Below, piece after piece: positions 1 to 6,104 of a DNA stretch of 25,887 nt. Origin of the DNA: a virus; IMG/VR virus record IMGVR_UViG_3300047310_000298, positions 1-25,887 of that record, one strand, 5' to 3'. The notes beneath the pieces are model-generated. The model worked only from the letters and a program-made list of their open reading frames with translations, had not been told where the DNA came from and did no database searches. Position 1 is the first letter of the stretch; every line of letters starts with the position of its first letter. The position numbers were made by a program, and so were the translations under genes.

Positions 1-978
1 ACGATCAGCGGCCTCGGTGTAAAGCGAGGCCATCTTGCTCCCGGTCCACCCAAAAATAGCGTTGAGCTGGCTCACAGTCGCGCCGTTATAGGCCGCACGC
101 GTCGCGCCTATCTTGCGTAGCCCATGCGCCGATTTATTGACGCCAGCGGCTCTGCACGCGTCTGAGAAGGCATTGCCAAACGACTCTTTGGTCATCGGCT
201 TGCCGTTAATCCCACAAATAAACGCGAGCTCTGCAGTTGGACCGGCGTGCAAGGTTTTTTGCAATGGCGGCAACAACGGAATTGTCACCATCATTTTCCC
301 TTGGCTCTTTTCCGTGCGTAACCTGGCAACGCCGTTGCGGACATTTTGCTTGCCAAGCCTTACCGCGTCCCCACGGCGCAAGCCGGTGTAAAGCAAAACG
401 TCAAGCCAAACCCGCTGCCTGGTCCCGATCGGCCAGCGCGTTTCATAAGCCGCAACTTCTTCTTCCTCCCAAACCGGAAAACCGGCGCCGGATTTTAATT
501 CGGGGTATTTAACCGGAGCTGCCGGGTCATGTTTTACAAAACCGGCACCAAGCGCCCATTCAAAAAGTCCGCGCATAGTGTCGAGAAAATGCCGCGCCTG
601 AAATGGCGTTGCGGACCTGACATCGCGCCCTTTCGCGATTACTTTCGGCGTGATCGAAGCAAATCGATTATGTCCGGCTGTCCCAATCACCTGTTTAAAA
701 ATGTTTTCGCGTTGCTTGCGCGTTGCCAACGATAACGATCGCCACGCGTCAACTTCTCGATAACGCTCGATCAGCCACGCCAGCGTCCCGGCATTCGGTG
801 AACCTTTTTTCGGCGGCGGATTACCAGCCAACGCCGCCTCATATTCGGCGTCAAATTCCGGCGTTCCAAATTCCGCTTTGATCCGTATGCGCGGGCCGTC
901 GTCAATGCGAAAATACCAAACCAGCTTGCCGTGACGGGTACGCTGCTGCCTTAGGTGAGGCGGGCGCGGGCGGCTCAT
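1..978 (-). CDS. int: Tyrosine site-specific integrase (3' end beyond window)
   Basis: Phage integrase that would recombine attP with attB. The leftward frame is open for 326 codons from ATG at 978 to the window edge, so its last residues are missing. The catalytic set is visible in the C-terminal half: Arg in TGLRRGD, Lys in the following beta-hairpin (RTEKSQGK), HGLRK (HxxR box), a Trp in IFGW in the third His/Trp position, and the nucleophile Tyr in SLYTEA about 7 residues before the cut. The N-terminal ~190 residues carry a SAM-like core-binding domain (RKQRENIFKQVIG onward). The RBS AAGGGGA lies ahead of the ATG. It is the last gene of the leftward operon, 26 bp after a 58-residue protein. 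An attachment site would be expected left of the window. Only the exact C-terminus is unknown. Confidence 0.95.
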   Translation of the reverse strand, partial: MSRPRPPHLRQQRTRHGKLVWYFRIDDGPRIRIKAEFGTPEFDAEYEAALAGNPPPKKGSPNAGTLAWLIERYREVDAWRSLSLATRKQRENIFKQVIGTAGHNRFASITPKVIAKGRDVRSATPFQARHFLDTMRGLFEWALGAGFVKHDPAAPVKYPELKSGAGFPVWEEEEVAAYETRWPIGTRQRVWLDVLLYTGLRRGDAVRLGKQNVRNGVARLRTEKSQGKMMVTIPLLPPLQKTLHAGPTAELAFICGINGKPMTKESFGNAFSDACRAAGVNKSAHGLRKIGATRAAYNGATVSQLNAIFGWTGSKMASLYTEAADR

Positions 979-1004
979 GGTCAAATTCCCCTTGTTTATG
1001 AGCC

Positions 1005-1181
1005 TCACAGGATAATTTCCTCCTCTGATTCGGTCACATTGTTTTTGTCGGACGGCTCGAGCCGGACGACGATCGACGTCTCTCCGGTTTTTACGACAAC
1101 CGAGCTCGCACCTTCCTTTTTGGCCGCGCGGATCACACGGGCAACGTCAGCCTGGGTGAAACTTGCCGCGCGACGGCTCAT
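1005..1181 (-). CDS. Small integrase-adjacent protein, 58 aa
   Basis: Begins MSRRAASFTQADVARVIRAA and ends in an acidic tail (SEEEIIL). The N-terminal segment reads like a short helical/HTH region and is followed by a beta-like stretch (SSVVVKTGETSIVVRLEP). Small proteins of this shape often sit directly before integrases in rhizobial prophages. An excisionase or recombination-directionality role is possible but only inferred from position and size. It is separated from int by 26 bp carrying the int RBS and lies just downstream of an AGGAC-type operator-like site. Confidence 0.75.
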   Translation of the reverse strand: MSRRAASFTQADVARVIRAAKKEGASSVVVKTGETSIVVRLEPSDKNNVTESEEEIIL

Positions 1182-1205
1182 AAAAACCTCACAAACTCAA
1201 CTCTC

Positions 1206-1219
1206 TAGGACAAATCCTT
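1206..1219. promoter_or_regulatory. Operator-like dyad upstream of the integrase pair
   Basis: TAGGACAAATCCTT carries the arms AGGA/TCCT and differs only in the central three bases from the site in the Cro-side promoter (TAGGACTTTTCCTT at 4369). It lies between a small unknown gene and the 58-aa/int pair. Repressor control of int from here is inferred; no clear -35/-10 pair was found beside it. Confidence 0.45.
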
Positions 1220-1245
1220 CATTTTCAGGCACAGGTCTAAGAGCG

Positions 1246-1440
1246 CTATTTATTGCTCAACAGCCGCTGTCCCCAATTCCCCAAGGCGTTAGCGGCAACG
1301 CCGCTACGGACGTCCCGGCATAGCCTCGCCACGCCCTCGTGGAAGCGGACAGCCTCTTCGTGGTTGTCAAATTCCGCCGCCATCGTGACTTTATGGCCTT
1401 CGTCCTTGCCGGTGTAGATCGCCAGATTGAGGGCTTTCAT
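1246..1440 (-). CDS. Hypothetical protein, 64 aa
   Basis: No family recognised. The protein begins MKALNLAIYTGKDEGHKV and looks like a small alpha/beta fold with a helix rich in Glu, His and Arg (NHEEAVRFHEGVARL). It has a good RBS (GGAGG seven bases before the ATG) and follows the methyltransferase by about a dozen bases in the leftward operon. Confidence 0.7.
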   Translation of the reverse strand: MKALNLAIYTGKDEGHKVTMAAEFDNHEEAVRFHEGVARLCRDVRSGVAANALGNWGQRLLSNK

Positions 1441-1452
1441 GTTTTCCTCCGG

Positions 1453-2079
1453 TCATGCGACTTGCGCCAATTTCGGTGAATTTGCCTCAAAGACTGCCCG
1501 TGCAAATCCCATTGGCGTAGCCGATCTGAAATCAGCGCGGGCTTCGCCAGGCGAAGCAAAATGAATGCGGTTATCCGGCGTCGGAACACCTTGCGCCACA
1601 CTCGCTCTCGGCATGACAAAACCACCGCCAATCCACAGGCAAGTTTTTTTGGTAAAATTGTCGGACAACTCGAATTTGGTAAATTCCCAAGGATGAAAAC
1701 TGAAATCCGGCTTGCGCCAGTAGCTCGCTAAGGTGCTGACAGGGTTTTCGATCATCCAGGGAGCGCCCGATCCTTCGCAAATTTCTCTGCATCGCTCGAC
1801 AAGTTCCAAACCGTCAATCAAGCCGCGTAATCCCTTTTCCTTGAACCAGCGCGCGCCACTGACCGAAAGATTGGTACATGGCGGGAAAGCAAAGATGATT
1901 TTCGGCCGCTCGAGCCGCAACGGGTAGTGCCATTGGCGAATATCAGCGATGGTAGCCACAGCCCCGTTGCTACGAAATGGCTCCTTAATATCGATTGTAA
2001 GGGCCTCATAGCCAGCCTCGAGCCACGGCAAAACCATGTTGCCGGTTCGATCACACAAGCTGAGAACAACGCCCTTCAT
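1453..2079 (-). CDS. C5-cytosine DNA methyltransferase-like protein
   Basis: Predicted SAM-dependent DNA cytosine-C5 methyltransferase, 208 aa. A SAM-binding motif I region (VLSLCDRTGNMVLPWLEAGY, residues 5-24) is followed by motif IV with the catalytic cysteine in AFPPCTN (residues 64-70) and motif VI-like MIENP (109-113). KKTCLWIGGGF (~144-154) resembles the region following motif VI in short phage enzymes. It is shorter than classical M.HhaI-type enzymes (about 330 aa), with no obvious large target-recognition domain or C-terminal motif X, so specificity cannot be read. Its ATG overlaps the stop of the preceding winged-helix gene (ATGA), indicating translational coupling. The likely role is self-modification against host restriction or regulation, but it could also be an inactive relative. 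Confidence 0.8.
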   Translation of the reverse strand: MKGVVLSLCDRTGNMVLPWLEAGYEALTIDIKEPFRSNGAVATIADIRQWHYPLRLERPKIIFAFPPCTNLSVSGARWFKEKGLRGLIDGLELVERCREICEGSGAPWMIENPVSTLASYWRKPDFSFHPWEFTKFELSDNFTKKTCLWIGGGFVMPRASVAQGVPTPDNRIHFASPGEARADFRSATPMGFARAVFEANSPKLAQVA

Positions 2080-2393
2080 GCCGCCACCAGCCGATAGAAG
2101 CTGCCGGGGCCACCATGCCGCCCGCGGCTCGAGGTGATTTGCATCTTGATCGGCTCGAGTTTGTGGTTGGTATGAACGCGCTGGTTATGAACAACGCGGC
2201 GCGCGGTCAGCGGCGAATCGATCCCGACGTAAAGCCGCTCAAACAGCATTTCCGGCGTGACGCCAACGCGTGAAGCGGCGATCATTTCGAGCATCCGGTA
2301 TTGCATCGGGGATAGCGACACCTCGACGCCAAACCGCGCCACCATGTAAATTTCAGGGTAGAGCTCAACGCCGCTATCCTCGAGCACGCTCAT
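2076..2393 (-). CDS. Winged-helix (OmpR/PhoB-like) small protein
   Basis: 105 aa from ATG at 2393, chosen over a TTG 15 bases upstream because GGGAAGAG is correctly spaced for it. The central sequence (VSLSPMQYRMLEMIAAS ... VHNQRVHTNHKLEP) resembles the C-terminal DNA-binding domain of response regulators: L-SP-x-Q-Y-R-hydrophobic opening helix, then a recognition-helix-like RRVVHNQRVHTNHKL. There is no receiver domain. It is probably a stand-alone DNA-binding regulator in the leftward operon; its target is unknown. Confidence 0.7.
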   Translation of the reverse strand: MSVLEDSGVELYPEIYMVARFGVEVSLSPMQYRMLEMIAASRVGVTPEMLFERLYVGIDSPLTARRVVHNQRVHTNHKLEPIKMQITSSRGRHGGPGSFYRLVAA

Positions 2394-2395
2394 TT

Positions 2396-2587
2396 TTACT
2401 CTTCCCAAATCAGCCGAAAATCCGACTGAAACTCACTTGGTCGCTTTGTCTTTTCTTTGATCTCCTGCAGTGCCGCGGGCAGCTTTTGCGTAGTCGCTTT
2501 AACAGGCGCGTGCTCAAACAAAACGCAAAATGCCGACTGTGTTTCTGGATCAAACGTCCCGCCACACTTTCGGCATCGCAAGCGCAT
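2396..2587 (-). CDS. Small zinc-finger-like protein, 63 aa
   Basis: The N-terminus is MRLRCRKCGGTFDPETQ, with CxxC at residues 5-8 and a possible second ligand pair C21/H26 (CVLFEH). The C-terminal half is Lys/Glu rich. The RBS TGGAG sits just before the ATG and directly follows the upstream stop. Function unknown; DNA, RNA or protein binding is possible. Confidence 0.65.
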   Translation of the reverse strand: MRLRCRKCGGTFDPETQSAFCVLFEHAPVKATTQKLPAALQEIKEKTKRPSEFQSDFRLIWEE

Positions 2588-2598
2588 GGATTACTCCA

Positions 2599-2775
2599 TT
2601 AAAGCAATTCCGGCTTGTGGAACGGCCTCGACCACATTTCATGCCACTCGCTTTGTGCGCGTTTGCTCTCTTCGATCTCGTTTTCGGCGCAGCCTTCGCA
2701 CAACCAAAATCCCGGCTGATAGACGTCACTCGGTTCGTGGCAAAACGCGCAATAGGTGATCGGCTCAAAGCCCAT
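2599..2775 (-). CDS. Small zinc-ribbon protein, 58 aa
   Basis: Begins MGFEPITYCAFCHEP and has two CxxC knuckles, C9/C12 and C26/C29 (LCEGCAENE), the classic four-cysteine zinc ribbon, followed by an acidic/basic helix (EIEESKRAQSEWHEMW). It ends a few bases before the next leftward gene. The clean CxxC-x13-CxxC spacing supports a real gene although it is short. Role unknown. Confidence 0.7.
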   Translation of the reverse strand: MGFEPITYCAFCHEPSDVYQPGFWLCEGCAENEIEESKRAQSEWHEMWSRPFHKPELL

Positions 2776-2778
2776 GAC

Positions 2779-2994
2779 TTAAGCCTTTAGCGCCTGATCG
2801 ATGATCGGGTAGGGGTCAGGGCCGTCATAGGTTGGCGCGCCGACGCTGTGATTCATGAACAATCGCGCCAGCCGCAAGGCCTCGCGCAATTTTTCATTAT
2901 CGCGCGCCAGCTTGTCGGCGCGGCCTTCTGCAATGAGCTTGTCATTGTGCGGCTTGCAGATGGCGTTGATATCCTCAAGCGTCAGCCTAAACAT
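2779..2994 (-). CDS. Hypothetical helical protein, 71 aa
   Basis: Mostly helical with a coiled-coil-like centre (GRADKLARDNEKLREALRLA, residues ~24-43) and a Pro/Tyr/Asp-rich C-terminus (YDGPDPYPIIDQ). The start ATG overlaps the end of the upstream gene by 8 bases, indicating coupling. No family recognised. Confidence 0.7.
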   Translation of the reverse strand: MFRLTLEDINAICKPHNDKLIAEGRADKLARDNEKLREALRLARLFMNHSVGAPTYDGPDPYPIIDQALKA

Positions 2995-3163
2995 GGTTTT
3001 CCCCCTGTGCGTTCAATAGATGGATCACGCGATCGATCGCGCTGATATTTTGCTGTGCCAGCTCGGCATAGCGCGGGCGCGGGTACGTCTCGCCCGAAAA
3101 CGTGTCACGATCACTGACGTAATCGGCGCGGATCCGCTCGAGCGTTTGCACGATCTCACGCAT
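2987..3163 (-). CDS. Hypothetical protein, 58 aa
   Basis: Begins MREIVQTLERIRADYVSDRD and is predicted helical. It overlaps both neighbours by 8 bases (stop TAG inside the next gene's start region, start inside the previous gene's end), the pattern expected of a genuine member of this compact operon. No recognisable domain. Confidence 0.6.
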   Translation of the reverse strand: MREIVQTLERIRADYVSDRDTFSGETYPRPRYAELAQQNISAIDRVIHLLNAQGENHV

Positions 3164-3425
3164 GGCGGCTGTAACTCAGGTGGCGGGAAGGGCGGCTATA
3201 AGCCCATTCGCGATTGGCCTCTTCCTCGAGTTCCAATTCCGCCTGATCGATCAGCTCGGTAGTGACGTCTTTGACGGTGCCAGCATAAACCTGATCGATC
3301 CGCACGATATTGTCGTACTCGCGCGCCTTGATCATGCGGATAATTTGCTCGCGTGTGTGCGCGGGGTCGACCACCGCCTCGAGGCTGTTGTCACGAAATT
3401 GTCTAAACACAACAAAGTAGTCCAT
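3156..3425 (-). CDS. Hypothetical protein, first gene of the leftward operon
   Basis: 89 aa, begins MDYFVVFRQFRDNSLEAVVD. The central region looks alpha/beta; the C-terminal part has a Glu-rich helix (AELELEEEANREW) then a basic Ser/Arg/His tail. It is the promoter-proximal gene behind the putative PL promoter. The RBS GAGGA lies about 8 bases before the ATG. Not assigned to a family. Confidence 0.7.
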   Translation of the reverse strand: MDYFVVFRQFRDNSLEAVVDPAHTREQIIRMIKAREYDNIVRIDQVYAGTVKDVTTELIDQAELELEEEANREWAYSRPSRHLSYSRHA

Positions 3426-3455
3426 GAGCCATCCTCATTAGCGCCGGTTGGTATT

Positions 3456-3491
3456 GAGGACTTGTCTATAGGACTTTTCCGAACAGGTCAA
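3456..3491 (-). promoter_or_regulatory. Putative PL promoter with two operator sites
   Basis: Read leftward, TTGACC (3491-3486) is followed after 15 bases by TATAGA (3470-3465). The spacer contains the dyad AGGACTTTTCC (3470-3480, read as GGAAAAGTCC on this strand) and a second copy, GAGGACTTGTCT (3456-3467), covers the -10 and start. The two copies are 13 bp apart, about one helical turn plus. The layout mirrors the rightward promoter at 4359. The 15-bp spacer is shorter than optimal, so the exact -35 is uncertain. Confidence 0.55.
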
Positions 3492-3528
3492 ATCCTTTTC
3501 ACAAACAAATTATTTGGATAACCCATAG

Positions 3529-3557
3529 AAAAAACTCCCTAGGGCCAATGGCCCTAG
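3529..3557 (-). terminator. Rho-independent terminator of the repressor gene
   Basis: A perfect 8-bp stem CTAGGGCC/GGCCCTAG with a 3-base loop (3539-3557) is followed, in the leftward direction, by a T-rich tract (complement of the A6 at 3529-3534). It lies 26 bp beyond the repressor stop and separates that gene from PL. Confidence 0.8.
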
Positions 3558-3582
3558 TGGTCAGACCGGCAATGTGACGGGA

Positions 3583-4317
3583 TTAGTGACGGCTGTAATT
3601 GCCGACAACGGTATGGGCATCCTGCCATTCCGAACGTCTGAGCTCGAATTTCTTGGGCGGATTGTGCTGGCGGACAAACCAGCTCTGTTCATTCGATCGC
3701 ACAAGCACCTTGACGGTCGCCGTCATATCGACGTTGTCTTTCTTCGACCGGAATACGCAGGTATCGCCGTTTTTTGGAGGCAAATGGGGATCGACAAGAA
3801 CGGTCGAGCCGTTCTTGCATTCTGGATCCATCGAATCGCCGCTGACAATCAGGCCATAAGCATCTTCGCGGCGGGCCAGAAAATCAGGACGCGCCTCCCA
3901 ATCAATCGGCTTTGCTGTCACTGTGAACGCCCCGCCAGGCACTTGAGCTGTGCCATAAACAGGCAATTCCTGCCCTCTGATAATGCGAAAATCGCGGCGG
4001 TTTTCAATAAAATTCTGTGGATCAAACGTGACGCTTTCGCGACTTTCACGCCTTCGTGAATGATTGTTCCCGATCTTTGCATAACCGCGCGGCGGCAGCG
4101 GTGTCGAGCTACCGCGCAATTCATCCTCGGAGAGATTCAAAAGCTGCGCCAGCTTGCCGCGATCGCGTTCGTGCAGCTCGGTCGGTATCCCGCGCTTGAG
4201 GAATTGCTGCAGGTAAGACGCGTTGCGGTTAATGAGGTGCGAGGCCTCCGACATGGTGAGGCCCACCTCGCCAAGCCGCTTTAAAATCAATTCTCTCACA
4301 GCGTCCATCCTGACCAT
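3583..4317 (-). CDS. CI/LexA-type phage repressor with S24 peptidase domain
   Basis: 244 aa. The N-terminal HTH (residues ~8-45: TMSEASHLINRNASYLQQFLKRG) binds DNA; the C-terminal half is an S24-type peptidase/dimerisation domain with the serine in GDSMDPECKNG (Ser162) and the general-base lysine in TATVKVL (Lys203). Known relatives maintain lysogeny and are inactivated by RecA-stimulated self-cleavage. Here the expected cleavage region reads PVYGTAQVPGG (~119-129), with no canonical Ala-Gly or Cys-Gly pair. The start at 4317 gives only a weak upstream RBS; Met4 is an alternative. An operator-like site abuts the start codon, implying autoregulation. It is transcribed divergently from the Cro-like gene and ends at its own terminator. 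Confidence 0.9.
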   Translation of the reverse strand: MVRMDAVRELILKRLGEVGLTMSEASHLINRNASYLQQFLKRGIPTELHERDRGKLAQLLNLSEDELRGSSTPLPPRGYAKIGNNHSRRRESRESVTFDPQNFIENRRDFRIIRGQELPVYGTAQVPGGAFTVTAKPIDWEARPDFLARREDAYGLIVSGDSMDPECKNGSTVLVDPHLPPKNGDTCVFRSKKDNVDMTATVKVLVRSNEQSWFVRQHNPPKKFELRRSEWQDAHTVVGNYSRH

Positions 4318-4318
4318 T

Positions 4319-4330
4319 TAGGACATATCT
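4319..4330. promoter_or_regulatory. Operator-like site abutting the repressor start
   Basis: TAGGACATATCT, a member of the AGGAC-N3-TCY family, lies 2 bases upstream of the repressor ATG. A protein bound here would block repressor transcription or translation initiation, so autoregulation is likely. Confidence 0.5.
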
Positions 4331-4358
4331 GACTCGCACGCTTTAAGGAATTACACCC

Positions 4359-4387
4359 TTGACAGGGTTAGGACTTTTCCTTATCAC
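4359..4387 (+). promoter_or_regulatory. Putative PR promoter with embedded operator
   Basis: TTGACA (4359-4364), a 17-bp spacer and TATCAC (4382-4387). The operator TAGGACTTTTCCTT (4369-4382) fills the spacer. Transcription would start about 4394-4395, on or next to the ATG of the Cro-like gene. Confidence 0.65.
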
Positions 4388-4394
4388 TCCTATT

Positions 4395-4595
4395 ATGAGA
4401 TCACCCACCGAAGCCTTGCTCATAGAAGTCGAGCAATTCCTACGCAAAACCGGCATGGCGCAAACCTCATTCGGGGATTTGGCGCTAGGTGACCCCAACC
4501 TCGTTTCGAATCTGCGTAACGGGCGCGAGCTTCGCTACAAGACCTATCTCAAAGTGCGTGCTTTCATGTCGAACCACGAGCGCAAGTCTGCTTAG
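4395..4595 (+). CDS. Cro-like HTH protein, probably from a leaderless transcript
   Basis: 66 aa beginning MRSPTEALLIEVEQFL. Residues ~20-57 (GMAQTSFGDLALGDPNLVSNLRNGR) form an HTH of the kind common in rhizobial phages (S-F-G...GDPN-V--L--GR). An upstream in-frame TTG at 4359 was rejected because it is the -35 box of the promoter. With the -10 at 4382-4387, transcription should start within a base or two of the ATG and there is no room for an RBS. Its divergent position to the repressor makes it the Cro equivalent. The stop codon lies inside the stem-loop of a strong terminator. Confidence 0.8.
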   Translation: MRSPTEALLIEVEQFLRKTGMAQTSFGDLALGDPNLVSNLRNGRELRYKTYLKVRAFMSNHERKSA

Positions 4596-4619
4596 AGCAG
4601 CTTGCGCTTTCTTTTTTTT
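4580..4619 (+). terminator. Strong terminator after the Cro-like gene (tR1-like)
   Basis: GCGCAAG (4580-4586) pairs with CTTGCGC (4601-4607); an inner CTGC/GCAG extends the stem with one bulged T. A TTTC plus T8 tract (4608-4619) follows. It would separate cro from the downstream early genes unless read-through or antitermination occurs, as with lambda tR1. Confidence 0.85.
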
Positions 4620-4629
4620 GGAAAAGTCT
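4620..4629 (-). promoter_or_regulatory. Degenerate operator-like site
   Basis: GGAAAAGTCT reads AGACTTTTCC on the other strand, one base from the GGACTTTTCC core at 3471 and 4371. It lies between the terminator and the next start codon. It may be chance. Confidence 0.3.
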
Positions 4630-4643
4630 GACAGGGGACAACA

Positions 4644-4997
4644 ATGCGAGACGACGCGATTGAATTTAATTGGCGGTTATTGATCGGAGAGATCGCCGGT
4701 CCACAACGAATCGATGAAACGCGCGAACGCTGGCTGGAACGCGCGGCGCGAAAATCACAAACCTCATTCCGCCAAATCAAATCACTGTATTACGGGCAAA
4801 GCCGGGATCCCAAAACAAGCACGGCTGTCCGCGTGCTCGAGGCAGCAACCAAGGCGCGGGCGGAAGCCGCACGCCTGGCAACGCAATTCGAGAACGTAGC
4901 GGGTGCTCTCAATGCCAAGGATCAGGATTTTTATAGCTCGGACGTGCTTGCGCTTATCAACGCGGCTCGCGCGCTTCGCGGTCTTTCTCGCGCCTGA
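4644..4997 (+). CDS. Hypothetical protein with probable HTH, 117 aa
   Basis: Residues ~30-70 (RWLERAARKSQTSFRQIKSLYYGQSRDPKTSTAVRVLEAA) have the layout of a helix-turn-helix: -RAARKS--SFR-IK-L-YG-, followed by a basic helix. The C-terminal half is helical and Ala rich. The RBS AGGGGA is well placed. First gene after the tR1-like terminator, so possibly a CII-like or other early regulator. The DNA-binding role is inferred; no family was firmly recognised. Confidence 0.75.
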   Translation: MRDDAIEFNWRLLIGEIAGPQRIDETRERWLERAARKSQTSFRQIKSLYYGQSRDPKTSTAVRVLEAATKARAEAARLATQFENVAGALNAKDQDFYSSDVLALINAARALRGLSRA

Positions 4998-5005
4998 GAT
5001 TACCG

Positions 5006-5572
5006 ATGGTGCAAATGATGGTGCATGTGATCACAAAAAACTTTGAAGGCTTCGCGGGAAAGTCCCCTTGTACCGCGGACGCTGGCGCCGTGCCGTTGAC
5101 CATTCCCATTACTAACCCTCGGCACGGCGATCGGCGTTTTCAGGATGAGCACGCCGACAATCACAACCCGCTGACGTGGGAGACGCCGGGGCTCAACGAT
5201 CGGCTGGTCGCCTTGCACGGCGACAAGGGCGCGGATTTTTCGACGTTTGAGCAAATCGCTTGCCAGCTCTCGGACGAATTTGAAATGCACATCACCAAAA
5301 GCGCCTGTGTCGGACGTGCGCGACGTCTAGGGTTACCGCAACGGCTGTTGTTCGTGCGGCGCGTCAAGGTCAAGGCGCCACCGAAGCCGGTGACGGTCGC
5401 GCGCATCGAAGAGCAAACAAGCGAACCGCGGCTTGTCACGATATTCGAATTGGAGCACGGCGAATGCCGCTGGCCGTTCGGCGATGAAGCGCCGTTTTTG
5501 TTTTGCGGGCTTCCCGTCCACAAGCAATCCTCGTGGTGCCGCAAGCATCATAAAATGGTTTACCAGCGATGA
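5006..5572 (+). CDS. GcrA-family cell-cycle regulator homologue
   Basis: 188 aa. Residues ~58-112 match the GcrA HTH layout: a Trp-containing start (LTWETPGLNDRLVALH), then FEQIACQLSDEFEMHITKSACVGRARRLGLP, comparable to the xxIAxxL...T+xAVIGKxHRLGL pattern of GcrA. The C-terminus repeats the family's signature (ECRWPFGDEAPFLFCGLPVH, then SWCRKHHKMVYQR), with Cys/His residues as in host GcrA. Host GcrA recruits sigma70-RNA polymerase at promoters carrying methylated GANTC. The phage protein may redirect host transcription or read host methylation state. The ~55-residue N-terminal extension is unlike host GcrA and may be partly untranslated. The RBS is weak. ATGA overlap with the next gene. Confidence 0.85.
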   Translation: MVQMMVHVITKNFEGFAGKSPCTADAGAVPLTIPITNPRHGDRRFQDEHADNHNPLTWETPGLNDRLVALHGDKGADFSTFEQIACQLSDEFEMHITKSACVGRARRLGLPQRLLFVRRVKVKAPPKPVTVARIEEQTSEPRLVTIFELEHGECRWPFGDEAPFLFCGLPVHKQSSWCRKHHKMVYQR

Positions 5573-5745
5573 GCGAAATTGCACCCGTGCAATCCATTGC
5601 CGTGATCAAGCGTCCGGCCGATCCGGCTATTTTGAGCATCCAGACCAAGGAACAAAAAACTTTGCTGTTTTCGCTCGATGAGAATCTTTTGCTGCAGCTC
5701 AACTCCGATATTGTCGACGCGCTTTTGCACAGGGAGCAGCAATGA
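5569..5745 (+). CDS. Hypothetical protein, 58 aa
   Basis: Begins MSEIAPVQSIAVIKRPADPA. The start overlaps the GcrA-like stop and its stop overlaps the next start (ATGA at both ends), strong evidence that it is translated. No domain recognised. Confidence 0.7.
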   Translation: MSEIAPVQSIAVIKRPADPAILSIQTKEQKTLLFSLDENLLLQLNSDIVDALLHREQQ

Positions 5746-6104
5746 GATTGCTCCCGAACGAGCACGAGTTTCAGGCGACGTTGTGCTCGCTGCTGGCGTA
5801 CCGCGCCGATCCCGAGCTGTTCTGGTTTGCGATCCCGAACGGGGGCAAGCGTCACATCAGCGTGGCAAAGAAACTGCAAGCCGAAGGCGTCAAGCGCGGC
5901 GTGCCGGACCTTTGTTTTCTGCTTCCGGGCGGGCGTACCGCCTGGCTGGAAATGAAAGTCGAAGGCGGACGACTTTCAAATGATCAAAAAACATTCCGCG
6001 ACTACGCCTTTGAGCTCGGACACCCGTGGGCAATGGCGAAGACTCTCAATGAAGCAACTGATTTTCTCGCCTCGGTCGGGGCATTAAAGGGGACACCGAA
6101 ATGA
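5742..6104 (+). CDS. VRR-NUC domain nuclease
   Basis: 120 aa, about the normal size of a stand-alone phage VRR-NUC protein. Key elements of the PD-(D/E)XK fold are visible: acidic N-terminal helix (NEHEFQA), IPNGGKRH (31-38), GVPDLCFLLPGG (53-64, catalytic Asp56) and the E-x-K motif in WLEMKVEGGRLS (Glu70, Lys72), then DQKTFRDYAFELGHPWAMAKT. Family members are structure-selective nucleases for branched DNA; a junction-resolving or replication/recombination role is likely. Coupled to both neighbours by 4-base overlaps. Confidence 0.9.
   Translation: MRLLPNEHEFQATLCSLLAYRADPELFWFAIPNGGKRHISVAKKLQAEGVKRGVPDLCFLLPGGRTAWLEMKVEGGRLSNDQKTFRDYAFELGHPWAMAKTLNEATDFLASVGALKGTPK

Noticed and set aside
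4359-4394. N-terminal extension of the Cro-like protein from TTG 4359
   Set aside because: The TTG is the -35 box of the promoter, so this part is not transcribed from PR.
5569-5745. Four 58-residue proteins (at 1005, 2599, 2987, 5569) as a repeated family
   Set aside because: Their sequences are unrelated; the shared length is coincidence.
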